Assembly (NCBI GenBank): GCA_025594325.1
Contig: JANHCV010000004.1
Span: forward strand, 1,426,001-1,490,000
From: Blastocladiella emersonii ATCC 22665
Taxonomy: Eukaryota > Blastocladiomycota > Blastocladiomycetes > Blastocladiales > Blastocladiaceae
Direction of reading: 5' to 3'
Length of the DNA: 64,000 bases
In this document: positions 56,337 to 64,000 of the stretch, in pieces
Layout of the letters: each line of letters starts with the position of its first letter
How positions within the stretch are numbered: the first letter of the stretch is position 1
Position numbers and translations under genes: made by a program
The notes under the pieces: model-generated
What the model saw: only the letters and a program-made list of their open reading frames with translations
Database searches by the model: none
What the model was told of the DNA's origin: nothing

Positions 56337-57860
56337 ATGAGCGAGTCACCGCCATCCGAGCAACGTATCGACGACGACAACGCCACCATGCCCGCGACGA
56401 CGCGCAGCCAGGACGCGCCGACCCGAGTCAAGGCCGCGCGCCCCGCCGAGGACGAGCCCGAGACCGCCGCGGGTCCCGCGGCCAAGAAGCGCCGCGCCGC
56501 CGCCATCAAGAAGGAGGTCAAGCAGGAGGTCAAGGTCGAGCCCAAGCAGGAGATCAAGGTGGAGCCCAAAGCGGCCAAGGTCAAGCAGGAGTCGAAGCCC
56601 GCCAAGGTCAAGCAGGAGGCCGGCAAGAAGAAGAAGAAGGCCAAGGCCAAGGCCAAGCCGAAGAAGCGCCCCGCTGCCGACGGCGACGAGTCGGACGACG
56701 GCGACTACGACGGCGGCGGCGGCGCGCGCAAGACCAAGGCCAAGCAGCCCGCGGCGTTCGCCTTCGACGACGAGTTTGGCGCCGAGTTTGAGGAGTTTGG
56801 CGAGTTTGACGAGGACGAGTCGGGCGCCTCGACCCGACTCACGATGCCCAACCCGGTCGTCCCGGTGCCGGTGCCCGCGGACCACGTCAAGATCGTGTCG
56901 TGGAACGTCAACAGCATCACCACGGCGTTGGAGCGGGGTACGCTTTCCATGTCTCACCGCATCGCCTCCACGAGTTGCGACTCACACCGTCTCTCGCGCG
57001 GCGCGTAGGTTTCATCGAGTACCTCGACGGCGAGCAGCCCGACGTGGTCTGCCTGCAGGGCACCAAGATCAGCGGCGAGCCCGAGGAGCTGTCGTTCGAC
57101 GACCTGTACCCGTACCAGTTCTGGTCCACGAGCACCAAGTCGCGCGGGTACTCGGGCTCGGCGATCCTGAGCAAGCTCGCGCCGGTCGGCGACGCGCGGT
57201 ACGGGCTGCCCGACGAGTACGGCATCGACGACGCGCGGTGCCGCGTCATGACGCTCGAGTTCGCCAAGCTCACGCTCGTGTCCGCGTACGCGCCCAACGC
57301 CGGCATGAAGAACCTGCAGAACCTCGACGACCGCCGCGAGTGGAACCTGGCCATGGAGCAGTACCTCGCCGCACTCGACGCCGTCAAGCCCGTCGTGTAC
57401 TGCGGCGGCCAGAACGTCGCGCACGAGGAGATCGACCTCTCACGTCCCAAGCAGAACGAGAAGTGCGTGCTCGCGCGTCGCTCACCCGCCGCCGTGATCC
57501 TCGACTAACTCTCGCACCTACCGCATCTCCAGGACCGCCGGCCACTCGGCCAAGGAGCGCGAGGATATGACGCGGCTCCTCGACGAGGTGCACCTGGTCG
57601 ACGTGTGGCGCCACCAGCACCCGGGTGACCAGCGCTTCTCGTACTTTGGGTACCGCAACGACTGTCGCTCCAAGGGGATCGGGTGGCGCCTCGACTCGAT
57701 TCTCGTCAGTGAGCGGCTCGTCGAGTGCGCGGACAAGAGCGCGGCCGTCGGCGCGTGCACGATCCGCGACGACTGCTGGGGCGCCAGCGACCACGTCCCG
57801 CTCGTCCTCACTGTGCCGCGCGCGCTGTTCGAGGCGTCGCCGGCGGCTGCCGAGGAGTGA
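56337..57860 (+). CDS. AP endonuclease (ExoIII/APE1)-fold protein lacking two catalytic acids
   Basis: Exons 56337-56937, 57009-57462 and 57533-57860 encode 460 residues. Residues 1-180 are a Lys/Glu-rich tail with a KKRR patch and six psi-K-x-E motifs (residues 57-94), then an acidic stretch. The fold from about 185 on tracks human APE1 closely: KIVSWNVNS (Asn68), AYAPNAG (Tyr171), QNVAHEEIDL (Asn212), SKGIGWRLDSIL (Asp283) and ASDHVPL (Asp308-His309) are kept. However, the metal-binding Glu96 in CLQETK is Gly218 (codon 57059-57061), and the catalytic Asp210 in CGDLN is Gly334 (codon 57407-57409). Both changes fall in well-aligned, in-frame sequence. The protein is therefore probably unable to incise abasic sites and may act as a DNA-binding or regulatory protein. 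Confidence 0.85.
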
Positions 57861-57948
57861 TTTTGGGGGAGTGTGTGTGTGTCGTTTGTATCGTATATCC
57901 CACGACACGAGTGATTTCTACTTGACGACACGCCGCCGCTCGACATGG

Positions 57949-57960
57949 CCGTCGCGAGCG
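57949..57960. repeat. 12-base direct repeat, left flank of transposon
   Basis: CCGTCGCGAGCG, repeated exactly at 59898-59909 just outside the other end of the inverted-repeat element. A candidate target-site duplication; MULE-type insertions usually make 8-11 base duplications, so 12 would be slightly long. Confidence 0.55.
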
Positions 57961-58068
57961 GCGATTCCTATTCTGCCCCCCAGCCGGTTATCCTGCCCCC
58001 CGCGGCTATTCTGCCCCCTCGGCTATTCTGCCCCCAAGCCACGGTCACATGATATCGCGACGCGTCGA
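57961..58068 (+). repeat. Left terminal inverted repeat of transposon
   Basis: Successive C-rich units (TATTCTGCCCCCC, TATCCTGCCCCCC, TATTCTGCCCCC, again TATTCTGCCCCC), then GGTCACATGATATCG and ACGCGTCGA. It aligns over about 95 bases with the reverse complement of the right end. Confidence 0.8.
58045..58068 (-). promoter_or_regulatory. Composite motif inside the left inverted repeat, copy 8
   Basis: On the minus strand: TCGACGCGT, spacer CGCGATAT, CATGTGA. The spacer is identical to the consensus. It forms the inner end of the transposon's left inverted repeat. Confidence 0.5.
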
Positions 58069-58274
58069 TTTCCCGCGACCGGCCGCCGTTATCACGGCCC
58101 CGTCGACTTGTACTGACTCCGCAAAAAATCACACACATAAAAAAGAGTTCATGCAACGTGATGAAAAATGCTGAATGAAAAGCTCACGCGAAGCGATGTC
58201 GCTGCCAAATGAAAAACAGAAGCGTATTTATTCAACGGGTCGACAGGCTCAACATTTCTTGCTCTTATCCAACT

Positions 58275-59790
58275 CTAGTGCCTCTTTTTGAGCAGCTCCT
58301 GGAGCGCGCGCGCGCCGGACGTCATGGGCGCGTTCGCGATTGCCGCGGGCGTGGTCGTGGTGGTCGCCGTGGCGGTCGCGGCGGTCGAGCGCGCGGCAGT
58401 CGTTGACGACAAGGTCGCCAGCTCCACAGTCGTGACCGCGGTTCTCAAATCAGTTGCGTTTGTTGACTCGACTGTACCGCGCCGTGCGCGCTTGCGCGCG
58501 GGGCCCGAGTTCGCCTTGGCGGAGCTCTTCCGCTTCGCTACACGCCAGATGGTGAGATCCGAACGTCCTTCAAACGCGGCGACCAATCGTACCTTGCGTT
58601 GCAAAGTCTTTTGGGCAACTTGCGGGACGAGGAGGAGATTTCGGCGGCCGGCCGCGGTTGCTCCCGTACTTTCTGGGCGGGTTGCGGACGTCAGGAAGGC
58701 TGTCCGCTCGTCCTTGCACCGGCTGCCGCGCCGCGGGAGCCTTGCCCTTCACTGCAGCTGGGCCAGGCTCCTCGTCGTCGTCCGGCGGGAGCTCGCCGTC
58801 GTACTCGTCCTTGTCAAGCACAAGGACGTCTGCGTCGGCCGCGTCGAGATCCTCCTCGAGAGCTCTGGGCGTAGTCGGCCGCATGTGCTCGCGGATCAGC
58901 TGCCCGAAATCCGGACCTACAGGCTCGGGCGGCAGCACTTCGCCGCCGTTGCTGTTCTTGCCCAGACTGCCGTGTTCGCTAGGAAAAATGAAGTCGCGGT
59001 CGACCAGGCTCTTGCCCTTGGCCATGAGGTAGGCGTCATCAATCATGCTGAGCGTGAACCACACGTCCCCGGCGTGATACATCACGGCGAACGCGTGATC
59101 GCATGGATGTGTCACGCCGACGCGACACGAGCAGAGAATCGCGCCGTCGTTGAAGACAATGAGGTAGTACAGCTCGCGCGACGACCGCCGAAGGCCCACC
59201 CGCCATACCGATCGGGCGCACTCGTTGTTGGCGAGCTCGCGGAACTGGTCGTACGGCATTTCCGCGAGATCGCGCTCCTGCAGCCGCACTGGAGTGCAGT
59301 TGTGCACGTTTTGCAGACTACTTAAGAGCGCGTTAGCGACGTTTGGAGTGCAGTTTTGCGCGATTGCCCTGGCAATGGCGCGTAGGTCCGCATTGAGGTC
59401 GCTGAACGAGCGACCCAAATTATTGCGGTACACGGCCTCCATCTTGTTGGCCTGATCCGCTTCGCGAACGAGCTCGCGGCCGACCGCACTGTCGACCCCC
59501 ATCAAGCGAGTGTTGGTGTCGAGGCCGAACCGCTTGAGGAGGCCGTTCATGCCCTCGACATGCTGGTCTCCTTGATCGGCCACGCTCAGTGTTTGTCCGA
59601 TCTGCTTTGACGCGACGCGTGGTGAGCGACGCGTCAAGACGGTCGCGCCGACGGCACTAGGAATCCGCGTAATAATTTTTTTGGTTGGAAATTTCACGCG
59701 GGAAGCGGTCACCTTTTTTTTTCGGTGCGTGCAGCGTGCCACATTTTTTCGAGGGAGTTGGTTGTGGTGCGCGGAGTTGAGCTGGGTCAT
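58275..59790 (-). CDS. Transposon-encoded SWIM zinc finger and AT-hook protein
   Basis: Exons 59790-58593 and 58537-58275 encode 486 residues. The core has a SWIM finger (CxCx6CxH type) in AILCSCRVGVTHPCDHAFAV, preceded by a helical region (SFSDLNADLRAIARAIAQN, VANALLSSLQNVHNC). This resembles the region after the catalytic domain of MULE/FAR1-type transposases. Downstream there is an acidic linker (DDDEEPG), an AT hook with NRGRPPKSP, and after the intron a basic patch KRARRG. The DDE catalytic domain is absent and the ATG sits 13 bases inside the right inverted repeat, so the reading frame belongs wholly to the element. It may bind the element ends without cutting. GC is lower in the helical region than in neighbouring genes. 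Confidence 0.7.
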
Positions 59791-59897
59791 TTCACGCGTT
59801 TTTTTATCATGTGACCGCGTCTGGACGGCAGAATAACCTGGGGGGCAGAATAGCCGAGGGGGGCAGAATAACCGACTGGGGGGCAGAATAACCGCCT
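59791..59897 (-). repeat. Right terminal inverted repeat of transposon
   Basis: The reverse complement of the left end: four GGGGCAGAATA-type units outward of TCATGTGACC. The inner 24 bases (59791-59814, plus strand) are TTCACGCGT, a T-rich spacer and CATGTGA, so this end also carries the composite motif, in diverged form. Confidence 0.8.
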
Positions 59898-59909
59898 CCG
59901 TCGCGAGCG
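59898..59909. repeat. 12-base direct repeat, right flank of transposon
   Basis: CCGTCGCGAGCG, the partner of 57949-57960 in the same orientation. Confidence 0.55.
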
Positions 59910-60185
59910 AGGAAGCGAGACGCGTCCAATCGCGCGGTGCCTCGCGCCCACGTGAGTTGAGTGAGACGCGCCAGCGCCACACGGTTGGTCGGCGTTGGCG
60001 TCCGCGGACTGCTCCGTTCGCCGAACTTCGCCGCTGCCGCCCTCCCCCTCCCCCCTCCCCTCCCGCCCAGTAGACTTGCCAGACTTGCCTCCATCGCCCT
60101 CACTTGAAGCAACGCATCGACCACCGCCAACCGGCCACACCGCCCGTCCCACAAAACTCCGGAACCTGCTGCACCGCCGGCCACC

Positions 60186-63100
60186 ATGGACGGCCTCCAG
60201 GTCCTCGTCGAGCGCTTCTACTCGACGGGCTCGATCGATGCCAAGAACCAGCTCGGTACGACGCGGCCTCCTGCGCGTCCCGCCGCCGCCACCTTGCGCC
60301 ACCGCCGTCGTCCCTGGCCAGCGGTCGGTCCCTGACCGCCCGTGCGCGCGTGTGTGTCTAGAGAGCGAGCTTGCGTCGCTCAAACGCCGCCCCGATGCCG
60401 TCGCGCTCGTCCTCGAGCAGGTCGTCGAGCCGTTCCTGTGCCAGTCGCCGCCCGCCGGCCACGCGCACCCGCAGTTCCTGTTCCTCTGCCTCGGTGTCGT
60501 CCAGGTTCGTTGCGATCATGCTACGGTCCACCGTAGCCTCGGTCTCACCTCCTCCCCTAACCGTCTAGGACTCGGTGCGCCAGTGGGACACGCTAGCGCC
60601 ACCAACACAGTCGCTCGTCGGCGCGGCGCTCGTGCGGGCCTTCCAGACGCGCGACGCGGCGCGCCCGCGGTACCTGAGCGGCAAGATCGTGCAGCTGCTC
60701 TCCGAGATTGCCCTGTTCGCGTGGCCCGCGCAGTGCGACCCGTTCCAGCTCGCCGTCGAGCAGATCGCCGCCGCCGCGGGCGACCCCGCCGTGACGCGCC
60801 AGGCGCTCGACCTCGTCCTCGCCACCTGCCAGGCGCTCAGCGGCGCGCCAACGTGCCGCTTCGTCATGGCCGCGCGCGCCGCCGAGATCAAGGCCCAGTG
60901 GGCCGCGTTCGCCCGCGAGCTCGAGCCGTTTGTCTACTCGGTCCTCGTCCCCGCCGCGGGATGCGGCGACGCTGCGGCCGCGGCGGCGGATCCCGCTTCG
61001 GGGTCCTACCCGTCCCCGCTCTCGCCTAACGGTGCCGCATCGCCAGGGCGGAGGTCCGCTGCTCCCGACGTGCGCGCCACGCGCCGGTGCCTCGCGATCC
61101 TGCAACTGCTGCCGCACCAGCTCGACACCGCCACGCTCGGCGTCGTGCGCCACCTGTGCGGCCCGCACTCGCCGCTGCGCCTCGTCGCCCTCGACACGCT
61201 GCACGCCCAGCTCTCGCTGCAGCGCGTCGACCAGGCCGTGTTCCCGACGCTCCTCGACGTCGCGCTCGGCGTGCTGCGCGACGTGGTTGCCGAGACGCCC
61301 AACCACCCGCCGCCACCCGCGGGCGGCGACGACGATGTGGATGTGGACGATGCCGACGACGCGGGACGAAGCGGCGGCGGCGGGAGCGGCGATGACGACG
61401 ACGACTCGGGCACCGTGCCGCCGCACTCGGTTGTGTCGCGGCGTGCGCTGCGCGACCTCGCCGGCCCCGTCGCCGCCATGCACCTCGCGCGAGCGCGACC
61501 GCACCACCTCCTGTCGCTCGCCGAGTCGGTCGTCCCCGCCGTCGGCACGGGCAACCGCGAGGCGACGTGGGTCGTGCAGGAGGTCCTCGACTACATTGCG
61601 CCGCTCCCGAACCGCCTCGAGTACGCGCCGCTCGTCAGCCTCGTCCTGTCGCACGCCATGACCGCGCTCAACAGCGTCGAGATGGGCGACCTCGACGTGG
61701 AGGAGGGTGATCCCGAGGCCGCTGCGGACGGCGGCGGCGCCATGGACCCGCTGCAGCCCGCGACGCCCGTGACCCCCGTCACCCCCGCGGGCGGCCTGAC
61801 GAGCAGCATCCGCACGGGCCCGTCGCGGCTGACCGGGCTCCTCGGTCTTCTGACCACGGCGAGCGAGATTGACCCCATGTCAGTCCTCGGCGCGCTGTTC
61901 CCTGCGCTCAACGCGTGCGTCGCGCACGTCGAGGAAGCGTGCGCCAAGAATCATGGCGCCGGCGTCCCCGGCGCGCTCGTCCTCGGCCTCTCGCTCAGTC
62001 TGCGCGCCGTCGCGCGCATGGCCGCGGCGCTCGACGGACACCCGGAGATCCAGTGGATGCTCCTGTCCAAGTTCGAGGACCTCCTCGCGCGCATCGCGCC
62101 GGGCGTCGCCCAGACCGTGCCCGGCACCCCGCGCATCACGCTCGAGCTGATCCTCGCCGTCCAGGCGTACCTCCACGTCCTCGCGGCGCGCGAGCGCCAG
62201 GGCGCCGCTGAGGCACCGCCCGTGTGCGCGCGGCTCACGGGCACCCTGCTCGCGCTCCTCGCGTCGCCGCCGTCGGATCTCGCGGCCGCCGGCCCGCTCG
62301 CTGAGCAGCTCCTCCTCGCCGCGTCGCGCACCGTCGCGTCCGTCGCGACCACGGTCCGTCCGCGCCGCGAGCCGGGGAACGACTGGTGGGTGTCGAGCCT
62401 GCGCCACTGCATGCTCGCGGCGCACGCGGCGCTGCCCGCGGGCCACCCGGCGACGCAGCGGCTGATCCAGGCCGTCGTCGCCACCACCGTGTTCCCCGCG
62501 CAGGGCCAGCCGCCACCAGCGCTCCGCACGCCCGACGCCGACGCGCGCACCGCCGAGCTCAACGGGCACCTGCTCGCGGTCGCTGCCGCGTGCCGCGATC
62601 TACGGGACATGCTCCCGCTGCTCCGCGCGGTGCTCGGTACGGCGCGCGGGGATACGATCCCTGTCAAGGCGATTGTCGCGGCGGCGGTGCCCGGCGACTG
62701 GCTCGCGCACTACCTCGGGACCCTCGAGCGGGCGACGGATCCCGGGCATCTTCTGGATTTGTTGGGGCTGTTCGCGCTCCTCGTCGAGAGCCAGAAGCAG
62801 TCGCCGCTTGCAGCCGAACTCGTTCCACGCATCCTCCACCACCCGCTGCTCGGACACGCGGCTGTCACGGCCGGGTTCCACCACCTCCTCCGCTTGCTCG
62901 TCGAGGACGGGAACACGTTTGCCCCGCACCTCGTCGAGTTTGGCCAGCTCGCGTCAAATATGGGCGGTGGGAACGTGGTACGCTTCAGTCCTTTCAACTC
63001 GACTGAGGTTCGCCGGCTCACTTCGTGCGCGACCCGTGTAGCCACCACCAACACCGCTCCTCCGCGTCGTCTCGGCGACCCTCGACGTGCACTGGGGCGT

Positions 63101-63734
63101 GTTCCTGCCCGGCGGCGTGCGCGCCATGGCCGCGAACCAGCCCCTGCGCCACCCGGAAACGTTCCTCGCCCTCGTCAGCGTCCTACTCCGCTCGCTCCAG
63201 TCCAACGATATCGAGCACGTCCGCGTCGGGATCTCGTCGCTGCTGTTTGTCCAGGAGAAGCGCCGGCTGTTCACTCGGGTACGCCTCATTGATCACTGAC
63301 GTGAATGCGGCGAGCCTAATGTCGCGACGCGATGTAGGACGCGTGGACCTCGAACTTGCACTCGGACGCGCTCCAGCTTGCGCTCGCCGCCATGGTCCGG
63401 CCCGGTCTTGCGCTCCTGCAGGACGACCTCGCGGGACTCGTCAAGGCGATGCTCGCGCACCGCATGGCACCGGCCGACCGCCTCGAGTCGGACCTGCGCG
63501 GGATCTACGCCTTTTTCATTGCGCAGGCGCCAGGCACCAGCGCGGTCGCCGCGATGTGGGAGGGCCGCGTCAACCGCGCGGTTCAGTCGCTTCGGGTACG
63601 TTGTTTCGAAAGCACGGGTGGAGGGCGACGGCGACTGACGCAGATCGATGCGCGGGTAGGACGACCACGCGTTCGAGCTCACGCTCAAGGGACTGCTGCA
63701 CGACGTCGGCTGCATGTCCGTGTATTATTGCTGA
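60186..63734 (+). CDS. XPO6: Importin-beta family exportin, exportin-6-like
   Basis: Six exons (60186-60255, 60362-60504, 60569-62977, 63042-63278, 63338-63595, 63660-63734) encode 1,063 residues; human XPO6 has 1,125. It is a HEAT-repeat, all-helical protein. Points of resemblance to XPO6 are the N-terminal LQVLVERFY with QLESELASLKRR, the segment LLLAASRTVASVATTVRPRR, and LLRVVSATLDVHWGVFLPGGV corresponding to the LFRTLHHNWRYFF region. The C-terminus ends with FELTLKGLLHDVGC. XPO6 exports profilin-actin from the nucleus in a RanGTP-dependent way and is missing from many fungi. An acidic and Gly/Ser-rich loop lies at about 320-360. Importin-beta membership is strong; the XPO6 subtype rests on a few segments. 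Confidence 0.7.
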
Positions 63735-64000
63735 CGGCGGACAAGACTGATGATGATAAACGATCTATTCACTTGCACAAATCCCGATGGTAGCCGCAAT
63801 GGAGAACGCGTCTCGCTGCAGATCAGTGCTTGCGGCCATGGCCGGCGAAACGTTCCCCCGCGTCTTGAGTAGTGGACATGCAATTCGAACCTGCTGAACC
63901 CGCGACGGCGATGCATGTCCACCCGGTTTCCGCCGCGACTGAAACGCCGGCGACGTGCTGCGCCACCACGGCGCGCCGCGTTTCAAGGCGCAAGCACTGG
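63735..64000. other. Right edge, no gene identified
   Basis: About 265 bases after the exportin stop. Short minus-strand open frames run to the window edge but show no recognisable feature. Confidence 0.5.

Larger units (their letters stand above)
57961..59897. mobile_element. Compact inverted-repeat DNA transposon with SWIM/AT-hook gene
   Basis: A 1.9 kb element bounded by imperfect terminal inverted repeats of about 95 bases. Each is built from three to five tandem units of the type TATTCTGCCCC and ends inward with GGTCACATGAT. A 12-base direct repeat flanks it. It contains one two-exon gene on the minus strand whose ATG lies just inside the right repeat. The gene keeps a SWIM zinc finger and AT hook, which occur in MULE-type transposases, but no DDE catalytic domain is present, so it is probably non-autonomous. 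It sits between the AP-endonuclease-like and exportin genes without breaking either. Confidence 0.75.

Noticed and set aside
58540-58592. Frameshift in the SWIM protein near its C-terminus
   Set aside because: A GTACG...TGTAG intron of normal size joins the frames cleanly into a basic tail ending at 58275.
58275-59790. Full MULE transposase
   Set aside because: Only the SWIM and AT-hook region is present. No DDE-type catalytic domain is visible in any frame between the inverted repeats.
1-64000. CRISPR array, rRNA or tRNA genes
   Set aside because: No regularly spaced repeat array, rRNA signature or cloverleaf-forming sequence was seen, and the window is nuclear eukaryotic DNA.

Overview
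This is a gene-dense, very GC-rich nuclear window from a eukaryote with short introns. It most likely comes from a flagellated (zoosporic) fungus of the Blastocladiomycota/Chytridiomycota grade. Evidence for this is an intact IFT81 gene (intraflagellar transport, absent from non-flagellated Dikarya) next to fungal-type genes: a PRM10/ThrE-type membrane protein, VAM7 with PX plus Qc-SNARE, an NAD-dependent GDH2 of about 1,015 residues, and mitochondrial AAT. Nearly all introns are about 50-120 nt, start with GTACG and end in (T)GTAG. I placed exon boundaries by hand so that frames and family motifs join; total coding lengths then divide by three for every spliced gene reported with exon coordinates.

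Layout. 1-5.4 kb: two tandem degenerate 3'-5' exonuclease-fold paralogs, the first cut by the window edge; a frameshifted hypothetical gene; and a mitochondrial GGQ release-factor-like rescue protein. 6.2-12.2 kb: GDH2, VAM7 and the ERAD E2 enzyme UBC7. 12.5-17.2 kb: a hypothetical membrane-associated protein, a doubtful small gene and a bestrophin-like channel. 18.1-21.5 kb: a C2-RasGAP. 23.4-27.7 kb: a cyclic-nucleotide-binding, HCN/CNG-type channel with an unusual pore and a giant disordered tail. 28.4-35.2 kb: a hypothetical disordered protein and a PRM10/ThrE-like transporter with a His-rich N-terminal region. 36.1-40.6 kb: UBA1 and the proteasome assembly chaperone PSMG2. 40.7-45.2 kb: an LRR single-pass protein and mitochondrial aspartate aminotransferase. 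45.8-55.8 kb: two paralogous 7TM receptors flanking an ELMO-type PH protein, IFT81 and mitochondrial uS9m. 56.3-57.9 kb: an AP-endonuclease-fold protein lacking two catalytic acids. 58.0-59.9 kb: a compact transposon with long inverted repeats and a SWIM/AT-hook protein. 60.2-63.7 kb: an exportin-6-like protein.

Themes. Receptor, ELMO-PH, RasGAP, cyclic-nucleotide-regulated channel, bestrophin-like channel and flagellar transport genes would suit zoospore sensing and swimming, although linkage alone does not prove a pathway. UBA1, UBC7 and PSMG2 are ubiquitin-proteasome genes; GDH2 and AAT are glutamate metabolism genes.

The signals most worth following are: the transposon, whose inverted repeats carry at their inner ends the same 24-base composite motif found in at least seven intergenic sites; the apparently inactive AP endonuclease with six clustered SUMO-consensus motifs; and the channel with a non-canonical selectivity filter. 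No tRNA, rRNA or CRISPR array was seen.
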